Of a DNA stretch of 64,000 nucleotides, positions 11,384 through 23,094 are shown one piece after another. The notes below the pieces were generated by a model. That model saw only the letters and a program-made list of their open reading frames with translations, ran no database searches and was not told the origin of the DNA. Origin of the DNA: Hemileia vastatrix (taxonomy: Eukaryota; Basidiomycota; Pucciniomycetes; Pucciniales; Zaghouaniaceae); assembly GCA_030280995.1 (NCBI GenBank), contig JASXTE010000016.1:11910501-11974500 (forward strand), read 5' to 3'. The translations under genes were made by a program, and so were the position numbers. The number at the start of each line of letters is the position of its first letter. Positions within the stretch are counted from its first letter, which is position 1.

Positions 11384-12295
11384 CAATATATAAAAAATTA
11401 CCAATCTATTGCAGCTCCTTTGACAACATTAATCAGGAAAAATGAGGCTTTCATTTGGAATAATGAAAGACAACACACCTTTAATAAATTAAAGGAATGT
11501 TTAATGACAGCTCCAATTTTGGGACTGCCAGATTTCACCTTACCTTTTATCTTGTACACTGATGCAAGCTTCATAGGTTAAGGTGCTGCTTTACAGCAAA
11601 AACAGATAATAAATGGAAAATTATCTGAAGTAGTTATCTGTTATATATCCAGAACCTTAAGAAAAACTGAATTAAGGTATGGTGCCACACAGTTAGAATG
11701 TTTAGCCGTGGTGTGGGCTTTGGAGAATCTTCATTACTATCTGGAAGACCAGAAGTTTGAACTTATAACAGATTGCAGTGCAGTAAAATCATTGCTAAAC
11801 ATGAAAACACCTAACAGGCACATGTTTAGATGGCAACTAGCTGTACAAGAGTACAGAGGAAGAATGACAATAACTCACAGAGCAGGAACATTGCATTCTA
11901 ATGTGGATTTATTATCTAGAAGTCCTTTGCCAAATGATGCTGACAACCCAGCATATGTACCTGAAAATGAGGTTATACATATATTTGGGATTTATATAGT
12001 GGATTTAGAAGAAGAATTTATGCAAACTATATTAGAAAATTATTCATCTTATAAAGATTTGTGTAAACTATCTACCATTCTTAATGATCCAACAAATGCC
12101 TCCATGAGTGCATTAATTGAAACCTTGCCTCCAAAGTATAAAAATGCATTGGAAAAAGGTAAATTATCAATTGAAGATGGATATATATATTACAGAAAAA
12201 AGTTAAGTAATGTTATAGTATTACCACCTTCTATGAAAGAGTTAATGTTGAGTACTTGTCATGATGACATCTTAGCTGGTCATTTTGGCTATTAA
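11384..12295 (+). pseudogene. Gy1-A RNase H and integrase N-terminus, interrupted
   Basis: The frame continues with the RNase H domain (VLYTDASF-like near 11555). A TAA replaces a Leu codon at 11579-11581, followed by the conserved ALENLHYYL and TDCSAVKSLL segments. The integrase zinc-binding domain begins with CHDDILAGHF. At about 12286-12295 a small indel shifts the frame, and the next 340-codon frame picks up the integrase. All domains line up with the intact Gy2 protein. Confidence 0.85.
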
Positions 12296-13550
12296 CAAAA
12301 AATTAACCAGAGTTAAAAATACAGCCTGGTGGATAAACATGAAAGAAGATGTACAAAAATACATTGAAACATGTGACTCTTGTCAGAAATCTAAAAGATT
12401 AACTGGTAAGAGAGCTGGGTTGTTACAACAAATAGAGCAGCCAAAAGCTCCATGGGAAATTATAAACATGGATTTTGTAACTGGCTTGCCATTAGCAGGA
12501 AAAGAAAGTTTCAATTCTTGCTGGGTAATTGTGGATAGATTAACAAAAATGTGTAAGTTTATCCCTACCCATAAAGAGGTATCTGCAAAAGACTTGGCAT
12601 TATTATGGTGGACTCAGATGATGAATACTGCTGGGTTCCCCAAAGCCATAATCTCTGAAAGAGATCCTAAATTTACTTCAGAGTTCTGGACATCTTTGGT
12701 GGAAGTATCAGGTTGTCAATTGGAATTGTCTACAGCACACCATCCACAATTTGATGGACTGGCTGAGAGAATGATACAAACTCTAGAAGACATGATCAGA
12801 AGATATTGTGCCTTTGGATTAGAATACAAAGACAATGAGAAATTCACACATGACTGGGTAACATTAATTCCTGGCCTTGAATTTGCTTATAACAGCACAA
12901 CTCATTCTGTAACAGAGAAGAAACCATTTGAACTCTGGCTAGGATACGTACCAAATACCCCAGTAAATCATTTAAATAAATTACCAAGGTTAGATATACA
13001 CCCTGGTACTAAATCCTTTATTCATATGCAACAAATGTGTAGAAAGCATGAAGAAGAATGCATACAAAAAGCATTTGAATATGAAAAGAAAAGGTGGGAC
13101 AAATCTCATAAAGAATTTGAATTCAAAAAGGGAGATGAAGTCCTCATATCAACACTACATTTTAACTTACAAGGTAATGTTAAATTAAAGGATCCCTTTG
13201 TAGGACCTTTTGTAGTAAATAAAATGGTTGGTAATAATGCAGTGGAAGTCATATTATATGCTCCATATGATAGGAAACATCCAGTTTTCCCTATCTCATT
13301 ATTGTAACCTTACCATGCAAATGATCCTGACTTATTTCCAAAAAGAAGGGGAAGGCCTAAAAAGCAACCTGAAGAAATTGTGGAAAAAGCAGAGATTGGA
13401 AAAATACTCAAGAAAAGAATCCTTACTAAAGAAAAAGGAACTGAGTATTTACTGAGATTTAAAGGGAAATAAAATGAATTTGATAAATGGATACCTGAAA
13501 AAGAAATTTCTAATTTATCCACCCTTCTTAAAAAATTTAAACAGAAATAA
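12285..13550 (+). pseudogene. Gy1-A integrase and chromodomain, interrupted
   Basis: This contains the integrase HHCC zinc-finger cysteines (CDSCQKSK), the core with MDFVTGLP, the second catalytic site and HHPQFDGLAERM. The second catalytic Asp is Glu here (ISERDP versus ISDRDP in Gy2), which would be expected to cripple the enzyme. A stop at 13305-13307 replaces Lys after ISLL. A chromodomain follows (GTEYLLRF...WIPEKEISNL) with a further stop at 13470-13472, and the frame ends at 13550. The chromodomain places the family among chromoviruses, which target modified histones. Confidence 0.87.
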
Positions 13551-13729
13551 ATTTCTTTTCAACCAGCTGAGGGGTTAGAAAACCAGTACTCATAATATTT
13601 TATTATGTTTTATTTCTTTAAAGTATAATCTATAATGCTACAGAATTATTCTGAATACCTGAAAATTACAAATAAATAAATAAAATGTATAACTTATCAT
13701 TTTTTTATTGTTTTTTTTGGGTGGGCGAG

Positions 13730-15230
13730 TGTCAGCCTGTATATCCCCAGGACTGAGTAAAAAGTGCTTATAAGTTATGTTAAACACATGAACTATACAT
13801 GGGAACAATAAATGAGAGTACACAAACAGTATACATAAGTAAAATTATGATAATACACAAAAAAATGCCATTATAACACCTTATATACACGCATATATCC
13901 ATCTTTTATAGGTCTTATGTACTTAATATTAAGTTGTAATATGTTAAGGTAATCTTAAGAACCTTAAGTATAAGGCTACATAATTTTTAAGTACACTTAA
14001 AGCTGTTATATTCATTGTTTTAGGCAAAAAACAAGAAACGCGCTTTATTTCACTTAAAAGTTGACTATATGCGCTATAAAATTGAGAATATCAAAAATGA
14101 GCTTTGACAGATCAATTGAGCTCATTTAGGACTATTGATTTGGCTATTTAAATGCATAAAAATAACACTTTTTAAATTTGGTGTTTTTTATGCCAGAAAT
14201 GGCTTCTGTGTACTGGCCACATACTGCCTGCTTTTTTCCCGTGTGAATAGCTTCATTTTTAGCAAAGTTAGCTTTTTCACACTATAATTATCCCACATTC
14301 TACCCCACTGTGGGGAAACACACTAAAATAGGCGACAGGCGCTTATTTAGTGTCCTAGCTTAATTAATAGTGCATTGACCTTGTTTATATGCACTAATTT
14401 CATTAATAACCTCATTCTTGGCATCTTATTTCATTACCACGCTTAAATTTGTATAATTTTAGTCAAGGATTTACCCGTGAATGCGCCTGCCAAGGACTGC
14501 ATGTAGTTACCCCACATCTCACACTCTGTTTTAAGTTTTTTGGTGGTTTCTCCGTCAATTTTGGTTATTTTTAAATGGGAATTTCACGTAGTATAATGTC
14601 AGGATTAGCCCCTCCATTTCTACAGTAAGTCCCCCTTATTATTAAGCTATTATTAACCTTAAAAAGTCTCCTTTAGTCTTTTATATTATTGTTTTATACG
14701 CATATACTCTCTTTTTGTCTTTTTCTTTAATTTTGATGGATTTCCCTCATGATTACAGGATTTTGGCGGTTGTTACTTGTCTAATTATGTCATGGATTAC
14801 TAGGGATGTTGATGGGCAGGTCTATTAGTGGATTTGAGGCGTCATTAACTGTGTATTGGATGGTATATCAAGGGATTTATTGGGGAACTCAGTGTGTATA
14901 AAAGGAGGAGGTTTTTGGGTCTTGTTTCTACATTCTTTATCATTTAAAATTTAACCAATATAATCAAACAAATTACAATACATATCAATTAGTACTTTTA
15001 TAAGACTTTTGAATAGTATCTGAATTATAAAATCTATTTTTCTACCAACTACAAAGATTGTAAGCCATATATAAGACTAGTGAGAATTATATTACTGAGA
15101 CCTTTAAATTTGATTATATTTTATTACTCATTGGATTTATACTACAGTATTCATATAGGACCATTTAAATCTTCTAGACAACTGACCATTCAAGCTATTT
15201 CACGTCCTTGTACTTGACCTTAGCCTGACA
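13730..15230 (+). repeat. Gy1-A 3' LTR
   Basis: The LTR is 1501 bp and matches the 5' LTR apart from scattered substitutions and a small indel. It is preceded by the purine tract GGGTGGGCGAG and followed by the TSD TGTGT. Confidence 0.92.
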
Positions 15231-16200
15231 TGTGTCAATGTATTTTTTACATCTTCTTTCATATTTGTCCACCAGGATGTATTTTTAACTCTAGTTAGTG
15301 TTTTGTTAAGATTAAAATGACCAGATAAGATGTCAAAATGACAAGTAATTAACATTTACTCTTTCATAGAAGGTTGTATAACTATTACATTACTTAGCTT
15401 TTTTCTATAATATATGTATCCATCTTCAATCAAAAGTTTACCTTTTTCCAATGCATTTTTATTCTTTGGAGGTAAGGTATTAATTAATGCAGTCATATAG
15501 GCATTTTTTGGATTATTTAAGATGGTAGATAATTTAGACAAATCTTTATCAGATGAATAATTTTTTAATATAGTTTGCATAAATTCTTCCTCTAAATCCA
15601 CTATATAAATCCTAAATATATGTATTACCTCATTTTCAGGCGTGTAAGCTGGGTGGTCAGTATCATTTGGAAAATCTGGGTTGTCAGATTCATTTGGAAA
15701 AGGGATTCTGGATAATAAATCCACATTAGAATGCAATATTCCTACTCTATTAGTGATTTTAATTCTACCTCTGTACTCTTTTACAGCTAGTTGCCATCTA
15801 AACATATGCATATTAGGTGTTTTCATGTCTAGTAATGATTTTACTGCACTGAAATCTGTTATCAATTCAAACTTCTAGTCTTACAGATAGTAATTAAGTT
15901 TCTCCAGGGCCCACAACCGCTTAACTTTACAGCTGGGTGGCACCATAACTTAATTATGTCTTTCTTAAGGTTCTGGATATATAACAGATAACTACTTCAG
16001 ATAATTTACCATTTATTATCTTTTTTTGCTGCAAAGAAGAACCTAAACATGTAAAGCTTGCATCAGTATACAAGATAAAAGGGAGGTTAAAATCTGGAAT
16101 TTCCAATATTGTAGCTGACATTAAATATTCCTTTAATTTTTTAAAGGCATTTTGTATTTCATTATTTAAAATGAAAGCCTCATTCTTCATGATTAATTTT
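15231..16200 (-). pseudogene. Gy1-B integrase N-terminus and RNase H (broken)
   Basis: This is the continuation of Gy1-B beyond the Gy1-A insertion. On the minus strand the region codes for the integrase zinc-binding region, then RNase H (TDFSAVKSLLDMKTPN and LYTDASFTCLGS). It carries stops, frameshifts and a small in-frame duplication (two copies of a Pro/Asn/Asp motif near 15650-15710) absent from Gy1-A and Gy2. Confidence 0.8.
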
Positions 16201-17270
16201 GTTAAAGGAGCTGCAATGAATTTTAAGTTCTTATATACTGCCTATAATATCCACACATACCTAGAAAACTTTCAATATCTTTCACATTTTTAGGTATACC
16301 AATATTTTTTATTGCTGCCACTTTATTTGGTCATCACAAATTTGTAATCCAGATACAACATTTCCAAGTACTTTAAAGGATTGAAACCCAATTTTAAATT
16401 TCTTTAATGCAATTGTCATATTAATTTCATCCATTTTTGAAATACACTTTTCAGGTGATTTAAATGCTCATCATATGTTTTTGAAAACACTATGATGTCA
16501 TAAATATAAACTAAAAGCCATCCTTTAACCCTTTCCTGATGAAGAACGCTATCCATCAATTTTTGGAAGACTGAAGGGGCATTCTTTAAGCCAAAAGTCA
16601 TTCTCACATATTTATATATCCCCATGTGTGTGGTTATGAGTTAGAAATTCTGAGAATTCTTTTACACAGGAAACTGGTGCTAACCTTTGTTTCCATGCAG
16701 ACAAGAAATATATTTTGCACCTTTTAAGGTAGCTTGGATAGAAGCTATCCTTTTTAGAGGGTAAATATCATTTACAGGGATGTATTCAGAGCTCTGTAAT
16801 CACCACATTATCTTCTCTAATCTTTTTCATAAGAGATTAAAACTGGTGAAATAACACAATACTTAGGTGTTGTGTCTACATTTTCAACAATACCTGTTTC
16901 TAACAACAAATTAATGCTCTCTTCAATGTCTTTCCTTTTCTCAGGAGAAGCTGGGTAAGGTTTATTTTTCAAGCTTTCAGAAATATTATCCAAATCACAA
17001 CTTAAAGAGATTTTCATCTCATGGTCTTTGACCCATCCTAGTTCATTTGAGCCATGATCAAATGCCATAGGATAAGATTTTATCAATTTCAAAATATATT
17101 TTTCTTCAATTTTTGAGAGTTGAGGAAGGAAAGAGGCTTTTTGGATTTTATGTTCCATTTCTACCACTTCAGAGGTGGTTCTTCCACCTTGGAGTTGTTC
17201 TTCTTTAGGAGAAATGGAATAAACTGAATTTTTAGAGCAAATATTGAATTTTATTTTTCTATTCACACAA
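16201..17270 (-). pseudogene. Gy1-B reverse transcriptase (broken)
   Basis: Fragments of the reverse transcriptase lie in several frames on the minus strand. They include GIYKYVRMTFGLKNAPSVFQ and VYIYDIIVFSKT. The catalytic YIDD has become YIYD, losing an active-site Asp. The N-terminal part (KKEEQLQGGRTT-like leader and YPASPEKRKDIE) lies at 16817-17266. Homology to Gy1-A is clear throughout. Confidence 0.82.
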
Positions 17271-17620
17271 ATAGTACAAGAACTATTAGCAGGATCTAGT
17301 TTGATGCAAATTTTTTCAATAAGTCATTTCCAATAATAAACCAATCACTATAATTATTATTGTCCATTACTAAAAATTCACATACTGCTCTTACACATCC
17401 ATTATTATATTTAAAGAATAAAGCAGTTTTGTATTTTCCAATTGGATTTAATACTGAACCAAAACCCCTCCAGTTCTTTGTTTGAACAGGTTCTAGTTTT
17501 TCCTGGTACTTACTATCAAGTTTCATTAATGTCTTAATTGAAACTACACTACCTGCAGCCCCAGTGTCAAGAATGGCATTTATTTCTTTTCCACATATAA
17601 TAACAGGTGCTCTAATAGGT
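17271..17620 (-). pseudogene. Gy1-B protease (broken)
   Basis: On the minus strand the motif AILDTGAAGSVVS is readable near 17540-17570, followed by KLDSKYQEKLEP. The protease region joins Gag without the nonsense codon seen in Gy1-A, which shows that Gag and protease are normally in one continuous frame. Frame breaks occur nearby at 17296 and 17527. Confidence 0.78.
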
Positions 17621-19955
17621 GTGATTTTTTAAGAATCATGAGTTACATCTTTAATTAGTTCAGCTTCCTCAATGGAAGTTTAAGATGTATCTTTTTGAGG
17701 TATTGCATCATTCAGGAACATAATATCCCGTTCTAATACATATATCTCATTTTCATCATCACTGTAAGAAATGTTAATTTTAAAATCCTCACTATATTCC
17801 TCCTTTTCATCTTCATGATTACTTTGTTCAGAATCTTACATATTTTTAATAAAATTTTATTCTCTTCTTACAAGTATGACCTTTAGCCCAAGGCTCATTA
17901 CATTTGTAGCAAGTGTTACTTTCTTGTCTCTTAGGGACTAGGGGAGCTGAAGGTTTTTTCTTCTCCACTGGTAACTTTTTTGTAGTAGATTTTAGTACCT
18001 CATTATTTTTCTTGTAATGATTATACCTACTTTCATATTTGTGGTTCAATAATTTTTCATTGCATATATTAATAAACCCAGAAGTATCTCTGATGGTTTC
18101 ATTTCTAGCTACAATAATTTCTATGACTGATATAGGCAATGTATATATTATTTTTTCTTTCCACTCATCATAATCCATTTTTGGATCCATGGCTTTCATG
18201 ATTTTTATTAAATTCATTAAAAATAAAATTGGTTTATTCACATCATTTGGATTATATCTGAATTTCTCATACAATCTTTGTTGAGTGATTCTAAATTTTG
18301 TGCCACCAAATTACCTTTCAATTAGTGCCTTCCATTCAATCCAGTAGTAGTTAATTCCCTCACTCAATACAGATTCAAACCATAATAAGGCCACATCTGT
18401 AAATAAAGATATCAATTTTGATGTAATATATTAATCAGGTAATTTGTATGAAAATTTTAAGTTATCAATTCCCTGAATTAATTGTTGCCAATCAGATTTT
18501 GAATCCCCCTCAAAAGAAGGGTATTGATCTAACTTAGGCCAGTTATTTTGGTTAGTTTTTGCTTCCCTAGCCTGAGGAATATTAAGTAATTCACTTACTT
18601 TAGAAAGATGATGATTTATTTCATCTTTTACTGATTTTCTATTCTCAGAGCCCGTGACACTATTTTCATTTTTAATCATTGGTTTTCATATGAATTTTCC
18701 ATATGAAGTGGTATTTTTCCCATATAAGAGATGTTGTCATTTATTTTTTAAATATTTTTCAAATTATTTGCTACTTCAATTTTCACTCTTTGTAATCTAT
18801 CCTTTATTACAGGTATATGAGTTAAAGTATCATTCACATTTGAAAAAGACAATTTTACACGTCCCTCTATGGTAGCCATAATATTCTGAGAATGTTCTAA
18901 TTTATCTTGTAAATTATTAATCTCAGATGTTAATCTTTTATTTTCATTTATTAATTTATTATTTAAATTTTCAATGATTTCTAATCTATTAACTGTGGTA
19001 CTCAATGATTGTGTATGGTTTAATAATATACTTTCATTATTATTATCTGACTCTTTAGAGACCTCTTCCAATTTTTCAATTCTTAATAGCAACTTTCTAA
19101 TGATTTTTGATTCCATTGGATTTTTTTTTTAAAAATATTCAATTTTTTCCATTTCCAACACAGAAGACTCATCATCAGGCTCAATATTTACTTCCTTTGG
19201 TTCCAATTTAATATGACTAGTATTATCCTTGTGATCAATATAGCTATGTACATTGTCATCATGTAAAGAAAAATTTAAAATACTTTTTTCTAATGAATAA
19301 TCTTTTAAATATTTATCAATATATTCAATAATTCCCTATCAATCTTATTACCTATGAGTAATTCATTTTTAGTATCATATAATTGATTATGAGAAGATGT
19401 ATGACTTACCAAGGTCTTATTCGATTTCTTCTGCCTCTCTTTGCTTTTCCCCTGTAAGGATGGCTGCTTGATCACTGTTGTGGAGGGTTGTTGTAGTTCT
19501 GGGAGTACCAATCCCATTTTCATTTGCTGAATGGGATCTTTTGATCCTTCTCTTGGGCTTGAGGTTTTGCTGTTGCCACTGTGGAAGGGTTTGCCACTAC
19601 TGTTGTTGGCTGGGCCCTTAGTCCCACTAGAGTCTGGTTGACTTCTATAAAGCTCTGTGCATCTCTTTTCTTTAAATTTTTCATTTGGTCCATCATGTTG
19701 TTGAACTTGATGGTGAGAATTTTTAGAAGCATGGATAGGGAGTGAAATTGTTCTTGTAAGTTATTTTTTGATTTCTTGATTGTTATCTGATTCAATAACC
19801 TTTCGCTTTCCTCTATTGACATTTTTGGGGTAGTGCTGTTTGTAGGAGAGTCCTGTCTCTCTTTTTGGTCCTCCTGTAACAGATCCTTCAGTTCTAGGTC
19901 TAAATTTATAAGTTTTTGCCTTATTACTCACAATGTCAACATGGTTATCACACAT
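17621..19955 (-). pseudogene. Gy1-B Gag (broken)
   Basis: Starting from the AUG at 19955, the minus strand encodes a Gag homologous to Gy1-A: an N-terminal low-complexity part, a coiled coil (18748-19116), the capsid start (NWPKLDQYPSFEGDSKSDWQ near 18500) and a zinc knuckle that keeps its His (CYKCNEPWAKGHTC near 17900). Stops split it into at least five pieces. It serves as an outgroup for telling mutations from ancestral states in Gy1-A. Confidence 0.82.
19520..19955 (-). pseudogene. Overprinted +1 ORF of Gy1-B (exons 19955-19932 and 19873-19520)
   Basis: This is homologous to the Gy1-A overprinted ORF and again +1 to Gag. Removal of a 58-nt intron-like segment (19874-19931) joins the Gag AUG into it. 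The start codon used at 7785 in Gy1-A is absent here, yet the frame is open all the way from the predicted acceptor, which favours translation from the Gag AUG. The coiled coil is kept (MSIEESERLLNQ onward). The frame ends early because the first Trp of the W-K-W-D motif is a stop codon; the matching downstream sequence continues after it. Confidence 0.5.
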
Positions 19956-20491
19956 TTTTATGTGGAATTTAAATCAAAGATTTGAAATATGAGTTATTCA
20001 AGCTTCAAAAAGGAGTTTTATCAGTATTAATCAACACAACTGAAGACAATTTAATTGCTTACTTGTAGGTATTAAGTGAATTTATAAGTGCAAAAAGTCA
20101 AATATGCTTTTATGTGGTCACTTGATATAACTGGTCTACAATATGTAGCCGTGTTTTTATATTTAAAAAATAAAATTTGTCAGTAATATTCTTTCTAAAT
20201 ATAAAATGAGTTTTGCAAACCAATAAAAAGGGATTAAGAGTCCTGTTTAAAGGAAAAATTTAATCAGTTTTTATTATCTGGTTTATTATCTGCAAAGATC
20301 ACAAAATTAATTGGTCTATTGACAGACTCCCACTAAGAACAATTTTTATGTTAAATTGGTGGTAAAAATTTTTATTCAATATCACAATTTTTACTATATA
20401 ACAGGGCTTTGTTTTCTGAAATCATTATATAAGTGACCCCAATCTGTTGTAATTATCCAAATATTTCTATAGGGATTTTATTTACTTATAG

Positions 20492-20990
20492 CCCAGTATG
20501 TGGCCAGTACACAGAAGCCATTTCTGGCATAAAAAACACCAAATTTAAAAAGTGTTATTTTTATGCATTTGAGTAGCCAAATCAATAGTTCTAATTAAGA
20601 AAAATTGATCTGTAAAAGTGCATTTTTAATATTATTAAATTTATAGCACATATAGTCAACTTTTAAGTGATTTAAGGCACATTTCTTGTTTTTCACATAA
20701 AAGAATGAAAACAAAAGCTTTATGTCTACTTAAAAATTATTTATCCTTATTTTTAAGGCTCTTAAAATTAACCTAGAATATTCCAATTTAATATTAAGTG
20801 CATAAGACTTATAAAAGGTGGATATATGCATGTTTATAAGGTGTTATAATGGCATATATTGTATTTTATCATAATTTTTACTTATGTATACAACTTGTGT
20901 ACCTTTATTTATTTTTCCCATGTATAGTTTATGTGTTTAACATAATTAATAATTAATTTTTACTCAGTCCTGGGGATATCCAGGCCGACA
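20492..20990 (-). repeat. Gy1-B 5' LTR, truncated
   Basis: Only the last ~500 bp of the Gy1 LTR (in plus coordinates) remain, ending GATATCCAGGCCGACA. It abuts the Gy1-B leader directly, so about 1 kb of LTR next to the leader was deleted. No TSD matches the left end at 1138. Confidence 0.8.
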
Positions 20991-21780
20991 CATTTCATAG
21001 TAAGCATGGAAGGCAGTACAGTACTTAATATGTAGTTGGGGATCTCAGGAAATGTAGGGTTATGTAAAGATAGGTGTTGTGTGAGGCACTAATAGTAAGT
21101 TTTGTATAAAACCTTTGGGTGATATTAGAAAATACTTATGATGAAGCTTTACCTAGAATACTGAGATGAGTGTTTTACCACTTGAATTACTCAGACTGGT
21201 GCTGTTATTGTGCATGGAAACCAGTAGGGGAAGGAAGAATAGGGGAAGATCACTGACCATGTAGGGTCTATAAAAGAGGTTTCAATATCTAAAAGAGATA
21301 TTTATATAGAAAAATAGAGAGAGAAGGGAATAATATAATAATAGGTTAGAATATAGAAATATATAATAATAGTAGTATAGTAGTAGGATAAGAATTTCAG
21401 AAGAATACATTTATATATTTTATCTTTTGTGTGCATAACAGTTGTACATCACCAGAAGTAGCACTATAGAGTTATTTTGTTGCTACATTAAGGATAGTAT
21501 TAGAGAGAGTGCTTCAAAGTGGGAGTGACTGGGGATACTAGTGCTTACTGAGAATAGATCTAGCCATCAGAGAGACTACTTATATTTAGATATATAAAAT
21601 TTTCTTTTAATTTCTATATAATTTTTTTTAATCCTGCTTCTCTTACAACACTTACATATTATTTTAACTGTCTTTAAATATTAGATTGTCAGGCACTTCT
21701 TTTTAAATTTTTTTAGAAAGGAGAACCAACCCATCTCAGATTGTGTCTATAGAATTGTATTATAGAAATTTTTTTTTACA
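20991..21780. repeat. LTR-R copy 1 (partial)
   Basis: This is similar along its length to 41311-42039, the right part of the LTR-R copy inside Cop2. Shared blocks include GAATAGATCTAG and GGAGAACCAACCCATCTCAG. It ends in TTTACA, the CA end of that LTR. The left part is missing and Gy1-B adjoins instead, so Gy1-B probably inserted into it or the junction was later rearranged. Confidence 0.65.
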
Positions 21781-21918
21781 ACAGTTGAAGTAGATCATCA
21801 AGAGTGGGAGGTAAGTCAGATTCTTGATTAAAGAAGGTGCAAGGGGAAGCTTCAATACCTCATGTAATGGGAAGTTTGCCTCAATGACTTGAATAAAACA
21901 TCCTGGGAACCAGATATT
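21781..21918 (+). pseudogene. Relic gypsy chromodomain, 5' half (continues at 31119)
   Basis: One frame reads VEVDHQEWEVSQILD, then two stop codons, then LNKTSWEPDI. It continues after the Gy2 insertion with ILSNAPELLKSFH and a stop (to about 31170). This is the C-terminal chromodomain of a different gypsy element; the SWEP and NAPELL motifs are diagnostic. Counting one copy of the ATATT duplication, the frame is continuous across Gy2, confirming it was the target. Confidence 0.75.
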
Positions 21919-23059
21919 TGTCGGCCGGTCGTCTAGAAGAAGGAGAAAATAGAAGAAGGAAAGAGAGGAGGAGAAGGAGGGAAAGTATGGGTAATAAAAA
22001 AAATAAAATTTTAATAAAATTATTTAATTTATTGAGAGAAAAACAACGATAAGTGAGCTGGGAGGTGACAACAACTTGGTTTTATTAATATTAATATTAT
22101 TTTAAGTAAGAGTTCTGCGCGGCAACCCAAATAATTACTATCAGACTTAAAGCAACCTTTAAATTGTTATATAAAATTTTAATTAGATTTTTATTACTAA
22201 TAAAAAGAATATAAACGTAATATAAAAATTGTATTTAAATTGTTGAGTGTATAATAAGTGATAAGGCTACAGGGGATTATCCAAGGCCCTTTTATAGGCA
22301 ATGGGTCCTCTGAAGCGCTACTATATCAGTAAATACAATGATTAGAAAGGAATAAAACAAATATATCAAAAAGAGTAAATGAAACATAACAATATAGAGA
22401 AAAACATGAAACAATTAATTAAAAACCCAATTAAGAATCCAATTTCCCCGCCATTAATCCCCAAATCAGTAAGTGACAATAGTAAATAACTAAACAAGAG
22501 TGGAAACATAGGAACTATGAGAAATATAATTCCCAACAGATGGTCCATCCTGATTAGAGGACATTTTAAGTGAAACAAAAAATAATTTGACGCAACAAAA
22601 CAATCAATTAATCTCAATTTAGTTCAAATTAATTTATTTGTTTTTTCTAACACAATTAAGGGTCAAAAGAAGCGTCCTTAATAATTGTTTAGTGTCATAT
22701 GAGAGGTATTAGTTAATATATAAATTTAAGTAATTAATTTAAATATATTATAAATCAAATTTACACTTGTAATTATAATATATGTTTTTTAATTAATTAA
22801 ATATAAATTTATAATTATTAAATATATAAAAATGCGCCATTATTTGTAGAATATATTATATTATGCTCAATTTAATTGTATATAAAAATATATATAACCA
22901 ATAAATTTAATGTAACATTTGTATATAATAAAATTCTTATATAATTTCATTATGTAATAAAATATTAAGTTATATTCATTAAATACAAGTTTTACCCACT
23001 CTTTAAGGTTTTATAATTTATATATCATTTACTGGACTCCTGGAATAGCCTGGCTGACA
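21919..23059 (-). repeat. Gy2 3' LTR
   Basis: This is the downstream LTR of the minus-strand element, 1141 bp, carrying TATAAAAG (plus 22289-22296) and very AT-rich DNA near 22700-22980. It is practically identical to the other LTR. Confidence 0.94.
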
Positions 23060-23094
23060 CTCCCTCACTCTAAAAAAACAATAAAAAAAAAATG

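Larger units (their letters stand above)
5605..15230 (+). mobile_element. Gy1-A: full-length Ty3/gypsy chromovirus nested in Gy1-B
   Basis: This is a complete 9.6-kb LTR retrotransposon. The LTRs are 5605-7106 and 13730-15230, starting TGTCAGCC and ending CCTGACA. The 5-bp TSD TGTGT (5600-5604 and 15231-15235) is perfect and lies inside the integrase region of the opposite-strand Gy1-B. A purine tract (GGGTGGGCGAG) lies just before the 3' LTR. The domain order is Gag, protease, reverse transcriptase, RNase H, integrase, chromodomain. Coding is interrupted by at least six stops and one frameshift. By eye the two LTRs differ at roughly 2% of positions. Confidence 0.95.

Noticed and set aside
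22366..22617. 83-codon open frame in the Gy2 LTR (also at 30425-30676)
   Set aside because: It appears twice only because the LTRs are identical. Hydrophobic low-complexity composition; no homologue in Gy1 LTRs.
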